Assembly (NCBI RefSeq): GCF_015277515.1
Contig: NZ_CP063767.1
Location: 1,860,001 to 1,924,000 of the forward strand
DNA from: Thermophilibacter immobilis
GTDB lineage: Bacteria; Actinomycetota; Coriobacteriia; Coriobacteriales; Atopobiaceae
DNA length: 64,000 bases
Direction: 5' to 3'
The notes beneath the pieces were generated by a model. The model searched no databases, had not been told where the DNA came from, and was given only the letters and a program-made list of their open reading frames with translations. The position numbers were made by a program, and so were the translations under genes. Positions 17,723 through 25,921 of this stretch are shown here, one piece after another (position 1 is the first letter of the stretch; every line of letters begins with the position of its first letter).

Positions 17723-19209
17723 TTGGGACCCCGGACGTTCCTCTGGACCACCGCTACGCCGCGTAGCCCAGCGCCGCGCGGTGCTCCCTCAGCGTCCTCC
17801 ATCCTAGCGCCTTCTTCGGCTTGCCGCCCCCGTGCCACTCGACGTGGGCGCCCAGCCTCTCGCGGAACTCCGCGAACGTCACGCCCCTCCAGTCGGTCCC
17901 GTGGAAGAAGTCGCTCTTGAGGGTGCCGAAGAACCCCTCGCACCTCGCGTTGTCCGGGCTCCTGGCCTTGCGCGACATCGAGCGCGCCGCGTGGCCGGCG
18001 GCGCACGCCGCCGCCCACTCGTCGGTCATGTACACCGCGCCCCCGTCGCTGTGCAGGACCAGCGGCCTCCCCTCCGTCGGGCGCACGGCGGCGACCAGGT
18101 CCCCGAGCGTGCCGAGCGCCGGCCCCGCGTCGGGGTGCGGGGACACCCTCCAGCACACCGGCCAGCCGTCGAAGCAGTCGACGGCCGCGCTGAGGTAGGC
18201 CTTGAAGCCGCCCAGCCGGAACTCGGTGACGTCGGTGACGCAGAGCAGGCCGGGCTCGGCGGCGTGGAAGTCGTGCGCCCCGTCCTCGCGGAGGGGCAGG
18301 TTGGCCGGCCTCTCGCCGCGCTCCCCGGCGTAGCTGCTGCACCTCGCCCTCCGTCGCACCTGGGCCGCCTTGCGGGGCACGAGGCCCTCCTCGCGCATCA
18401 CCCGGCGCACCACCTTCTCGGAGACGACGACCGGCGTGGCCATGTCGCCCTCCGCGAGGCCGCGCCAGGAGACCGGCTCGCCCTCCCCGCGCCTGAGGTC
18501 GGCCCACACGCTCTCGGAGCCGAAGGCGCCGCCGGACGCCTCGAAGGAGGCGCGGACGCGCGCCCTGAGGGCCGCCTCGGGGTCGGGCCGCGACAGCCTC
18601 GCCCGCTGCGAGAGGTAGGTGCTCTTGGGTATGGAGGGCGTCTCGCAGACGTCAGCGAGCCTCACCGCCGGGCTCGCCTCCCTGGCCGCCTGGCCCGCGA
18701 GGTACCTCTCCTCGCTGGTCAAAGAGCCAGGGCCGGGTGCTTTTAGGACGTCCAACACCGCCAGGGCCTCGGCGAGCCTGGCCTCGGCCACCCTCGCCCG
18801 CTCGGCCGGGTCCTCCGGCAGGTCGGCGCCCCAGTCGCGCCAGTCGGTCTGCCCCTCGCGCCCCTCGGTGCCGGCCAAGTCGGGCCCCCTTCCCTCCGTG
18901 CGCGCGCGTGCCGCGGGCCCGGGGCGGGGGCGCGCCCTCCGGTACGCGGGGCTGCCCTCGCCGTGGGCGCAGTGCATGCGGGAGGCCCGTTCGGGCATCT
19001 CGCGGGCGGCGAGCTCCCCCGCCTCCTCCATGCGCAGCCACCGTCTCAGGTTCCACTCGTTGGGGAACAGCGGGAGCCTGCGGCAGGCCTCCGCCACGCT
19101 CATCCCGCTACGGTGGAACTCCCAGAGTGTCCCCTCGCGCTCCCCTTTGGTATACATCCCGGGCTCCCTCCCGGACCAAGAAGGTCCGATCGTTCGTCCG
19201 GGGTCCCAA
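17723..19209 (-). mobile_element. IS3-type insertion sequence with 15-base terminal inverted repeats
   Basis: TTGGGACCCCGGACG at 17723-17737 is repeated as its exact reverse complement at 19195-19209. The ends enclose one transposase gene and give an element of about 1487 bases. No short target duplication is obvious in the flanks. It lies between the ars promoter and guaA-end copy C, and its GC content is markedly higher than the neighbouring DNA. Confidence 0.85.
17754..19157 (-). CDS. IS3-family transposase, single reading frame
   Basis: The 467-residue transposase has a helix-turn-helix at the N-terminus (EFHRSGMSVAEACRRLP) and an integrase core with the DDE residues in LCVTDVTEF, LVLHSDGGAVY and CEGFFGTLKSDFF. 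Most IS3 elements make this from two frames by -1 slippage, whereas here orfA-like and orfB-like parts form one continuous frame. The ATG at 19157 follows GGAGGGAG. Intact coding and matching ends suggest a recently active element. Confidence 0.9.
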   Translation of the reverse strand: MYTKGEREGTLWEFHRSGMSVAEACRRLPLFPNEWNLRRWLRMEEAGELAAREMPERASRMHCAHGEGSPAYRRARPRPGPAARARTEGRGPDLAGTEGREGQTDWRDWGADLPEDPAERARVAEARLAEALAVLDVLKAPGPGSLTSEERYLAGQAAREASPAVRLADVCETPSIPKSTYLSQRARLSRPDPEAALRARVRASFEASGGAFGSESVWADLRRGEGEPVSWRGLAEGDMATPVVVSEKVVRRVMREEGLVPRKAAQVRRRARCSSYAGERGERPANLPLREDGAHDFHAAEPGLLCVTDVTEFRLGGFKAYLSAAVDCFDGWPVCWRVSPHPDAGPALGTLGDLVAAVRPTEGRPLVLHSDGGAVYMTDEWAAACAAGHAARSMSRKARSPDNARCEGFFGTLKSDFFHGTDWRGVTFAEFRERLGAHVEWHGGGKPKKALGWRTLREHRAALGYAA

Positions 19210-19264
19210 CGAAACTCAGGAGTACAGTGCGGCACTCAAAAGTGCTGGTCAAAGCCCTATCGAC

Positions 19265-19285
19265 TTACTCCCACTCTATCGTGAC
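19265..19285 (-). repeat. guaA 3'-end-like copy C (candidate att site)
   Basis: The minus strand reads VTIEWE followed by TAA, matching the guaA C-terminus (ATIEWE). It begins TTACTCCCACTC, one base different from the guaA copy. It divides the arsenic cassette from the metallophosphoesterase cassette and is followed on its right by the heptamer module. Confidence 0.7.
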
Positions 19286-19300
19286 AAGGCAAGTATGAGT

Positions 19301-19601
19301 GTAGTCGGCACAGCGTCTGACCTGCGGTTCCTGTCACTCTTCGCTCTCGGGAAACGTGTAGTCACCGTGTAGTCGGGGATGACTACATGCCGTGTAGTCA
19401 CTTTCGAAGAGTATTTTCCGCCGACCGAAGAGTGATGCGTATGACCTGCGGAAACTCCGTCCGATTGCACGCAACTGACTACATGCCCCGAAACGAGTGG
19501 AGCGGTGCTGCATGGGGCTCGACCAGAGAGTGACAAATCCCGACCGAAGAGTGACACGTCTGACCTGCGGAAACGTGCCGTCTAGACAAGGCACTGACTA
19601 C
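19301..19601. repeat. heptamer array next to copy C (recombinase arm-type sites?)
   Basis: GTAGTCA or its complement, allowing one mismatch, occurs at 19301, 19358, 19369, 19380 (inverted), 19394, 19476 (inverted) and 19595 (inverted). The first six lie 36, 93, 104, 115, 129 and 211 bases from the start of copy C, the same offsets as in the module next to copy B. A second motif, GAAGAGTGA, also recurs. No protein is encoded. The remaining bases up to 19836 show nothing recognisable. Confidence 0.65.
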
Positions 19602-19836
19602 ACGAGATCAGAACGCTACGCATTAGGCAGAATCCCCATCGGCGCGCACCGATGGACGCAATGCTCACCTCTTACGGCAACCTCGCTATTGCGTCATAGG
19701 ACTTTGCCCGTTTCGAGCGCAAGCGCTCGTCCGCTACGCTAAACCCCGAGTGGCATGTCATTTATGAACTCTGCTATATGGCTGGCGCCCCATTCGGCCC
19801 CAAGCGCTAGAAGTCTACGGCGAGGAGTGAACATGC

Positions 19837-22713
19837 CTATGACGAGGAGCCGCCTTTTAGCCCGCCAACTGGGAGCGCGCCAGCCTTGCCAGCGTAGTCC
19901 AGCACCTCGTCACGCCAGATGCGGATAACGTCCTGGTCGAAGACGTACTGTATCGACCTCATGATGCGCGACGGTTCATACATCCTTGCGTCAGTATCGA
20001 TGACCGCATCGGGCACGGGAGCCAGGGACGTCGCTCTCTTTGAAAGGATCGGAAGAGCGTCGCCCTTCTTGGCTTTATCGAAACGTCCAAGCAGGTAGGT
20101 GCCATCTGAAGACACAGGACGCACCGGGGATGACTTGAGAAGAGCCCGGAATGTCTTGAAGAGCCTCCTCTCGGCAGTGGATTCCGCATAGTAATAGGAC
20201 ACCTTTCCGTCATAAGGATTCAGATACACATGGTTCCAGAAGTCCACGTCGACGATGCAGCCATGGATATCGCCGCAGCCCCCTACCGCTCGGACCTCCT
20301 TCGATATGGCGTTGAGGGCTCGCCTGTACGGCGCGAACGCGTTTCGAACGCCATCGGCATAACGGGACATGTTCTCGTAATAGTATTCCTTCGGGTGATA
20401 AAGACGGTTGAGGCGACCCCCGACCAGGAGATTCAGGTTAGCCCCGCTCGAGAACACGAACATGTATGTCCCATCGCACTTGAGCATCCAGATGGTCCCC
20501 TTACGCTTGAAAGGATCCATCGATATTCCGCGGCCGCGGCTGAAGTCCTCGTATTGCGCGGCCGTTATCTCGTAGATGCCGTCAGGCCATTCCTCGAACG
20601 GGTCGTATCTACCGCGAACGACAAGCTCGTCGAAGTGCCACTCGCGGGGCTCGTAGCCGACCTGGTTGTTTGAGAGAACAGTCGTCCCATCGTTCTTACG
20701 CAGAATGACGTTCCGGTGAGTGTGCCCGTTCACGTAGACCCAGTTGGGATTGAGGGCTACGTCCGACCAATCATGCACGGGATTATGGGTGAGCACGATC
20801 ACGCGACGGTCGCCGGCGCACCGCAGCACCTTCTTGTAGGCTGCCCGGAAGCGCTCCGCGCGCCTCACGTCCTCATCATAGTCGAGCGTTCCGCGGTAGA
20901 TGTCTCCGACCTCGGCGTTAAAAGTTGGATTCAGCGCAGAGAATCCCGTTCCCCCGAGCACGAGGAGCGTGGATTTGCGGCAGACCTCCGCGAGCTCTGC
21001 GTCGCCGGCATCGAGGAGAACGTCTTCCGGTATACGCCTGAGGTTAATACCCCTATGCATGACGATAAGGCTGTTGTCGAGCAGGTAGACGCCGAGCTCC
21101 TTTAACCTGTCACGGTAGCTCGCGATAACGTCGTCAATCGGTCGATTCGTCGTCTTCCCGTCAACGCCGAGATCCCACAATTCGTGGTTTCCCAGAACAC
21201 CTATTCTTATCATGTTGGGTAGGCCGCGACATAGCGCGTCATAGAAAAGGGCAGTCAACTCCAATCCATCCGCAACGTCTCCGCCGACGAGTACGACGCC
21301 TTGCCCATTGTTGACGACATGCATGGGCCCTATCCCTCTCTCGGATCCGACGCTGCCATAGGTACCGTCGAGAGAGTTGATCAGTTCAGCGACCTTCCCT
21401 TCGACCACCGGCCTCGCCTGGGAGAGAGTCATGCCGCCCAGTTTCAGCTGATGTTCGAGATGGAGGTCGGTGACATAATGGACGCGCAGCGAGGACTCGT
21501 CAGGCTCGTCCCTCACCACTAATTCTGGAGATTCACCGATTCTCACAATGGAGCCGTCTGGTGCAGCCGTTTTCGGAATCTGCAACCCAGCAGCCGTCCG
21601 CAGCTTGGTTCTGTCCCGTGGCTGAGCCAGCTCTCTTTTTACCTCTTCAGGAAACCAATCGAGACTCACGCTGTCGCCGCCGCGTCTCCTTGCTTTGAGG
21701 CACATCTTCTTCGTACGAAGATGCCTCGGAACGTATTGCAGGGCGAGTGGGGACGAGTCGAGCGCCGCCTTAATGAGTCGACTGTTCTCGTTAGTCGGAG
21801 GTGCGATGAGACCGTAGTACTTCCAATTCTCCGAAATTGACTTGACACACGCCTTGATGTCGACGAAGTCATCGGGCACTCCCGAGATACTGGCGGGGAA
21901 CAGCGATACGGACAAGTCTGCAAGCCCCTGGGACATGAAGGCGTCCGGGACGCGGTTTATCGGCCATGACAATTGCCAGGGACGGAAGCGCAAGTAATTG
22001 TCGCTCGTTGGTGGAACCTCTTTCAGAAGCGCCTCAACCGGATGGCGTATCGCCGATTCAGCGAGCTCGCGACTCATAAGCTCAGGCGCTACGCTTGAGA
22101 TGGCCGCGCCGTTTTTCCGTACAGCCAGTTCGCAGAGCTCTCGGCCGGCATCGCCTTTCAGGAGTTCTTTAGGGACATACGCGAGGGCTGGGTCAAATCC
22201 GCCGTTCACGCGGTCGTCGTTGCTGACTGCCACCTTGCATAGGGCAAAGTCGACGATACGGGCCGGCACATTTCGGAGCGCCTGCCCATTGTTCGAGACG
22301 GCCGCCATGCAGATGTCGTACGAGCGGTGCTCCTCCGGTACAGACGAGAGCGCCCCTCCTTCGTTCGACACCGCCGTAAGGAATATCGCATCATCGAGGT
22401 ACTTCTCTGGTACATAGCGGAGGTTGTGCGCATCCCTCTCACATGCCTCTAGGCACAAATCGTACGTCATCGCGCGTTTCGAGGCGAACTTGAGGACGTG
22501 AAGCTGGGCTGCATAGCGTTGTCGCCAGTCATTCATGTCGTATTCGAACTCTATGGCCTCGCGGAGAATTTCTTCGGTCTGTCCGCGCTTTCCCATCGCC
22601 TTTAAGCCCCACGCACCGGGATACGAGGCAATGTCTGGAGCGGCAACACTGTCTATTTTCCTCGGAACCAGACCGAGAGACTGCTTAAGGGAGTTGCTAT
22701 TGTCCGAATCCAT
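19837..22713 (-). CDS. calcineurin-like metallophosphoesterase with N-terminal DUF4116-like repeats
   Basis: The 958-residue protein begins with about 350 residues of repeated units such as AVSNEGGALSSVPEE, AVSNNGQALRNVP and AVRKNGAAISSVAPE, which look like DUF4116 repeats. Residues about 410-670 form a metallophosphoesterase with every metal ligand block: TDLHLEH, VGGDVAD, GNHE, LTHNP and GHTH. The last 290 residues are unrecognised. The enzyme should hydrolyse phosphoesters, possibly nucleic acid or nucleotides. It is the only large gene between guaA-end copies C and B, so it is probably the cargo of that cassette. A role in phage defence is plausible but unproven. Confidence 0.85.
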   Translation of the reverse strand: MDSDNSNSLKQSLGLVPRKIDSVAAPDIASYPGAWGLKAMGKRGQTEEILREAIEFEYDMNDWRQRYAAQLHVLKFASKRAMTYDLCLEACERDAHNLRYVPEKYLDDAIFLTAVSNEGGALSSVPEEHRSYDICMAAVSNNGQALRNVPARIVDFALCKVAVSNDDRVNGGFDPALAYVPKELLKGDAGRELCELAVRKNGAAISSVAPELMSRELAESAIRHPVEALLKEVPPTSDNYLRFRPWQLSWPINRVPDAFMSQGLADLSVSLFPASISGVPDDFVDIKACVKSISENWKYYGLIAPPTNENSRLIKAALDSSPLALQYVPRHLRTKKMCLKARRRGGDSVSLDWFPEEVKRELAQPRDRTKLRTAAGLQIPKTAAPDGSIVRIGESPELVVRDEPDESSLRVHYVTDLHLEHQLKLGGMTLSQARPVVEGKVAELINSLDGTYGSVGSERGIGPMHVVNNGQGVVLVGGDVADGLELTALFYDALCRGLPNMIRIGVLGNHELWDLGVDGKTTNRPIDDVIASYRDRLKELGVYLLDNSLIVMHRGINLRRIPEDVLLDAGDAELAEVCRKSTLLVLGGTGFSALNPTFNAEVGDIYRGTLDYDEDVRRAERFRAAYKKVLRCAGDRRVIVLTHNPVHDWSDVALNPNWVYVNGHTHRNVILRKNDGTTVLSNNQVGYEPREWHFDELVVRGRYDPFEEWPDGIYEITAAQYEDFSRGRGISMDPFKRKGTIWMLKCDGTYMFVFSSGANLNLLVGGRLNRLYHPKEYYYENMSRYADGVRNAFAPYRRALNAISKEVRAVGGCGDIHGCIVDVDFWNHVYLNPYDGKVSYYYAESTAERRLFKTFRALLKSSPVRPVSSDGTYLLGRFDKAKKGDALPILSKRATSLAPVPDAVIDTDARMYEPSRIMRSIQYVFDQDVIRIWRDEVLDYAGKAGALPVGGLKGGSSS

Positions 22714-22763
22714 GCGGCCAACCTTTTCGATATCGCGAAACGCTGGTAACAGCTACGAATATG

Positions 22764-22808
22764 ACAAATTGTCTGACGATTTGTCAGGTTCTGACGATTT
22801 GTCAGGTT
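22764..22808. repeat. TGACAAAT-type tandem repeat upstream of the phosphoesterase gene
   Basis: CTGACGATTTGTCAGGTT occurs twice in tandem (22773-22790 and 22791-22808). A related inverted half-site, GACAAATTGTC, precedes it. The block lies 50-95 bases before the start codon, where operator sites would be expected. Confidence 0.65.
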
Positions 22809-23717
22809 CGGTTCTTTGTCTGCCTCCATTATGACGCGCCGGATCAAGCCGTCGAACGTCACGGCCGGGAACTCGAGGGAGGGGCGCAAGCCGCCCGCGT
22901 TCTCGTACCGGGCGGCTTACAAACCGCGCCTCGATACGCACCGCCAATGTGCGTCGCCAAAAGACCGCTCGACGCAAACGCCAATGGCGCCTTGGGATGC
23001 AAGGCTGAATTTGGGCATCGGATTCCAAGATTCAGCCGCCCCACCCGGTGTTGGCGTTAAGCCGAGGGCTGCTGCCAGAAGTGCGGCTGCACATCCGGAA
23101 ACCTTATGCTTTGGAGAAACGTCGCCGCATCGTCAGGGCCACCGGAAATCACCTCACATCCGCTTCGCCCGCAGCTCCCTCAGTACGCCCTTCTTGAACT
23201 GCGACCAGCCGCCAAAGAACTTCTCGTCGGTGGCCGTGGCCCGTCATGAGCGGCCCCGCGTGCAGCGGGATGTGGGAGCCCCCTGTCGCGCAGGTTGTCC
23301 GACCCCCGATTCGTCTACGAAGCAGCCCTCTTCTTCCAAGGGGGCTCCTATATAAAGAAAACGCCGGGAAAAAGGCCCCGGCACTTGGGGGCCATCCTAT
23401 TGAGATCGCCGGTTAATTCATACCACGGGCGGGGCTGTCGAGGCCCTGCCCGCGAACCGCCGGGGCGCGGGCACCGGCGCGTCCCCGGCACAGGGACCGC
23501 ACCGACCTGGTGGTGAAGCGCTTGCTACCACTCGGTACTGTTTAACCGCGGTTCGCGCCGGCGCCTTCCTTGAAGATGGCCTATAAAGATCTCGAGATGC
23601 CCCGCACGGGATGCGGGCACCAGCCGATCAGGAGGACATCCAGAAGAGAGAAGCCGAATCTAGGACATATAGGCACACGGCGCGGAGGCCGCCGCCGGAG
23701 GCCCGCAGGGGCCGTCA
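22809..23717. other. 900-base region without a convincing gene
   Basis: Several open frames exist, but none has a credible start or recognisable motif, and they overlap on both strands as expected at this GC content. Small inverted repeats are present (for example GGCTGAAT/ATTCAGCC near 23004-23038). It may be decayed or regulatory DNA of the cassette. Confidence 0.4.
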
Positions 23718-23750
23718 TAAAAAAGGCCGGCTCTAACGGAGCCGGCCTTG
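23718..23750 (-). terminator. rho-independent terminator just beyond copy B
   Basis: AAGGCCGGCTC and GAGCCGGCCTT form an 11-base-pair stem with a 5-base loop, followed on the minus strand by TTTTTTAT. No gene on that strand ends here except the guaA-like tail of copy B, 21 bases away. It could be the original guaA terminator, displaced when the next cassette integrated. Confidence 0.75.
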
Positions 23751-23770
23751 CGGAGCATGACCTTTTCGGC

Positions 23771-23791
23771 TCACTCCCACTCGATTGTTGC
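23771..23791 (-). repeat. guaA 3'-end-like copy B (candidate att site)
   Basis: The minus strand reads YATIEWE followed by TGA, the same six final residues as GuaA. TCACTCCCACTCGAT differs from the guaA copy at two of its first fifteen bases. It separates the phosphoesterase cassette from the AbiE/HEPN cassette and is followed on its right by the heptamer module. Confidence 0.75.
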
Positions 23792-23806
23792 ATAGCCCGT
23801 TTTGAT

Positions 23807-23988
23807 GTAGTCAACAGGGCAGTTGAGCTGGTATTCCCTCCGCTCTCTCGTCGCGAAAACCATATAGTCACCCCGTAGTCATCGATGATTACATACTCCG
23901 TAGTCACTTGGGGAGAGTATTTTATGCCGAACGAAGAGTGACATGTTTGACCTGCGTAAACGCAGTTCGATTGCGCGCAACTGACTAT
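23807..23988. repeat. heptamer array next to copy B (recombinase arm-type sites?)
   Basis: GTAGTCA-type heptamers, direct or inverted and allowing one mismatch, start at 23807, 23864, 23875, 23886, 23900 and 23982. These are 36, 93, 104, 115, 129 and 211 bases from the start of copy B, identical to the spacing beside copy C. The shared block also includes AGAGTATTTT and GAAGAGTGA, and extends to about 24070. Confidence 0.65.
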
Positions 23989-24125
23989 ATGGACGGGTAT
24001 AGCGGCGGCGGGGCGAGGTGTCTCCCAACTCAAGAGTGACGATTCTCGAGTGAAGAGTGACAGCTCTGAGCTGGTGGAATACATTGGCGAGATCGCTGAG
24101 TGGCTACAAGCCGTCGGACGCCTTG

Positions 24126-25061
24126 TTACTCGGTCCCAAGCATCTTTCTAATGTTCTGCAGCTTCCACTGGGCCTCCGGACTGGCAATGGCCGCACGCGC
24201 CGTTGTCTCGTTCTCGAACAGCAGGGCAGGCTCGAACGCCCCTCTCGAGAATCGACCGAGATATTCTTCCTCGACGTCCGTCTGCGGCAGAACGTAGGCG
24301 GAAACGAACTCGCGCGCAGTGCCGACAAGCTGTTCGAGAACGGGAGATTCTTCATCCCTCCGGAGCATGGGCAGGAGCTGCTCCTCGAGCTCGCGTCCCC
24401 TGCCGGCAAATCGCTCGGGACGGCTCTCGAACCCGTGCGGGAACGTCGCCGAGAGCGACGCGTAGAAGAGGATGACCTTATGGGCAACGCCGCGCTCCTC
24501 AACGCCTCTGGCGTCGAGCACGCGCTTCAAGTTCGCGATATCGTATAGGTCGCGCACCTTCACGCGGTCGAAGAACGCCTTGACCTTGCCTCCGGCGAGC
24601 TCGACATCGGCGAAGAGCGGGACGCGGAGCTCTGGCATGAGGGTCGAAGCCCTGCGTTCGATGGCCATCAGCGGGGAGCGGTTCAAATAGATGCAGTCGA
24701 TCTTCACGTGGTCGGGCCCCCACTGCGACCTGTAATTGAGGATGAAGGTCCTACCGGCATGGCCACCTGGAGCCCCGGAGACGGCATATCCTTGGGAGCG
24801 CGCCACCTCGCCGATGGACCTCTCGATGGCCGGCCTCTCGGCAAGCATCGCGTCCCTGTCGAGCGCGCCGACGTACGAGAGGTCGATGTCCACTGACAGC
24901 CTCGGCACTTCGAGCATGAACAGGTTGATCGCGGTCCCGCCGTGCAGCGCCCACTTGCCCCTGAGCATGGGGTGCTCGTCGAGCTCCGCGAGCAGGTCGA
25001 GAAGTCTCTCGACCTTGTCTAGCGTGCGGGGCGGGAACTCCCTCACGAGCGCGTTATCCAC
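24126..25061 (-). CDS. abiEii: AbiEii-type nucleotidyltransferase toxin
   Basis: The 311-residue protein has the DNA polymerase beta-like core of AbiEii toxins: LHGGTAINLF (GG at residues 41-42) followed by LSVDIDLSYVG (D58, D60), then KVRDLYDIANLKRV. Toxins of this class transfer nucleotides to tRNA or other acceptors and stop growth, giving abortive phage resistance. I chose a GTG start at 25061 because it follows GAGG and overlaps the antitoxin end by 19 bases, as expected for a coupled pair. An in-frame start further upstream would lie deep within the antitoxin gene. Confidence 0.9.
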   Translation of the reverse strand: MDNALVREFPPRTLDKVERLLDLLAELDEHPMLRGKWALHGGTAINLFMLEVPRLSVDIDLSYVGALDRDAMLAERPAIERSIGEVARSQGYAVSGAPGGHAGRTFILNYRSQWGPDHVKIDCIYLNRSPLMAIERRASTLMPELRVPLFADVELAGGKVKAFFDRVKVRDLYDIANLKRVLDARGVEERGVAHKVILFYASLSATFPHGFESRPERFAGRGRELEEQLLPMLRRDEESPVLEQLVGTAREFVSAYVLPQTDVEEEYLGRFSRGAFEPALLFENETTARAAIASPEAQWKLQNIRKMLGTE

Positions 25062-25804
25062 GACATCACCTCTTCCTCGTCTTCGGGCAGGACGAGCCGC
25101 CAGCTGGCGACCCAGCCCGCCGATCCCGCGCTCGCGGGCCCCAGGCGGTAAGGTCCGGGCCCGAGTCGACCTTCGAGCAGCGACAGGCTCTCCTCGCCCA
25201 CGTGCCATTCAGCCTTCTTCGCGGACAGCAGCCACCCGACGCGAGAAGCCATCGAAGGCCCCGCATCGACGGCGAGCCCGACTAGCTCCTCCACGTCGAG
25301 GTACACGAAGGCGGTCAGGCTCCGCACCGCCTCCTCGACCCCTCCCGCCAGGGCCGGCTTGCCCAGGCAGTCGACTACCGTCTGCTCCCTGGTCGTGGCG
25401 AGGTACGTGCCCGCGGGCGACCTCATGGTCTTCGACCTCGCGTTTCCCACCGGGCCACAGGGGCAGTAGGCGACGCCCCGAAAGTCGAACCTGGACCGCA
25501 CGGAGTCCGAGCGGAAGCGGCACGCGAAGCCCGCATTGTGCGCGACGCCGTGCGACTCGAGGGCCGAGTGGTACGAGACGACCGCGCCGGCGTCGAGCAC
25601 CGCGACGACCTCCGTCTGCTCAACGGGGACGTCTTCGAACCGCCCGTGGTTGGAGACGAGGAGCCCGCGGCGCACGCGCTCCACCGCCCCGGACCTCACG
25701 GCGCGGCGCAGCTGCTCCTCGGCCGCGCCCGCAGAATCCATCGCCTCGAGGAGCGAGGACGTGGTGAACACGTGATGGCTATCTATGTAGTCTGAGAACT
25801 TCAT
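25043..25804 (-). CDS. abiEi: AbiEi-type antitoxin/transcriptional repressor
   Basis: The 253-residue protein starts MKFSDYIDSHHVFTTSSLLE, an N-terminal winged helix typical of AbiEi antitoxins, followed by a larger domain (VVSYHSALESHG, REQTVVDCLGKP) and an AbiEi C-terminal region. It should neutralise the downstream nucleotidyltransferase and repress the operon. A remnant of a close relative is present at 10680-10977. No ribosome binding site is visible before the ATG, and TAAATT sits only seven bases upstream, so a leaderless transcript is possible. Confidence 0.88.
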   Translation of the reverse strand: MKFSDYIDSHHVFTTSSLLEAMDSAGAAEEQLRRAVRSGAVERVRRGLLVSNHGRFEDVPVEQTEVVAVLDAGAVVSYHSALESHGVAHNAGFACRFRSDSVRSRFDFRGVAYCPCGPVGNARSKTMRSPAGTYLATTREQTVVDCLGKPALAGGVEEAVRSLTAFVYLDVEELVGLAVDAGPSMASRVGWLLSAKKAEWHVGEESLSLLEGRLGPGPYRLGPASAGSAGWVASWRLVLPEDEEEVMSWITRS

Positions 25805-25921
25805 GCTGCATAATTTATCACGAAACCACAATTATTGGTTGGTATATCCATGGTCTATCAGCAGCAAATCATTCCGTGACGTCTCGAAACAAGCCTTGCC
25901 ACACAGCCAAGTAGGCAGAAT

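Noticed and set aside
22773-22808. Tandem repeats as a CRISPR array or plasmid iterons
   Set aside because: There are only two 18-base copies with no spacers, and no cas or replication gene nearby.
22816-23355. 179-codon plus-strand frame as a gene
   Set aside because: Its composition is low-complexity and proline/serine/arginine-rich, with competing frames on the other strand and no motif.
19230-24070. Reading the repeated GAAGAGTGACA motifs as multiple terminal repeats of an IS21-type element
   Set aside because: No istA or istB gene or remnant is present, and the motifs are tied to the guaA-end copies at fixed distance, so a recombination-site explanation fits better. It was kept as an alternative only.
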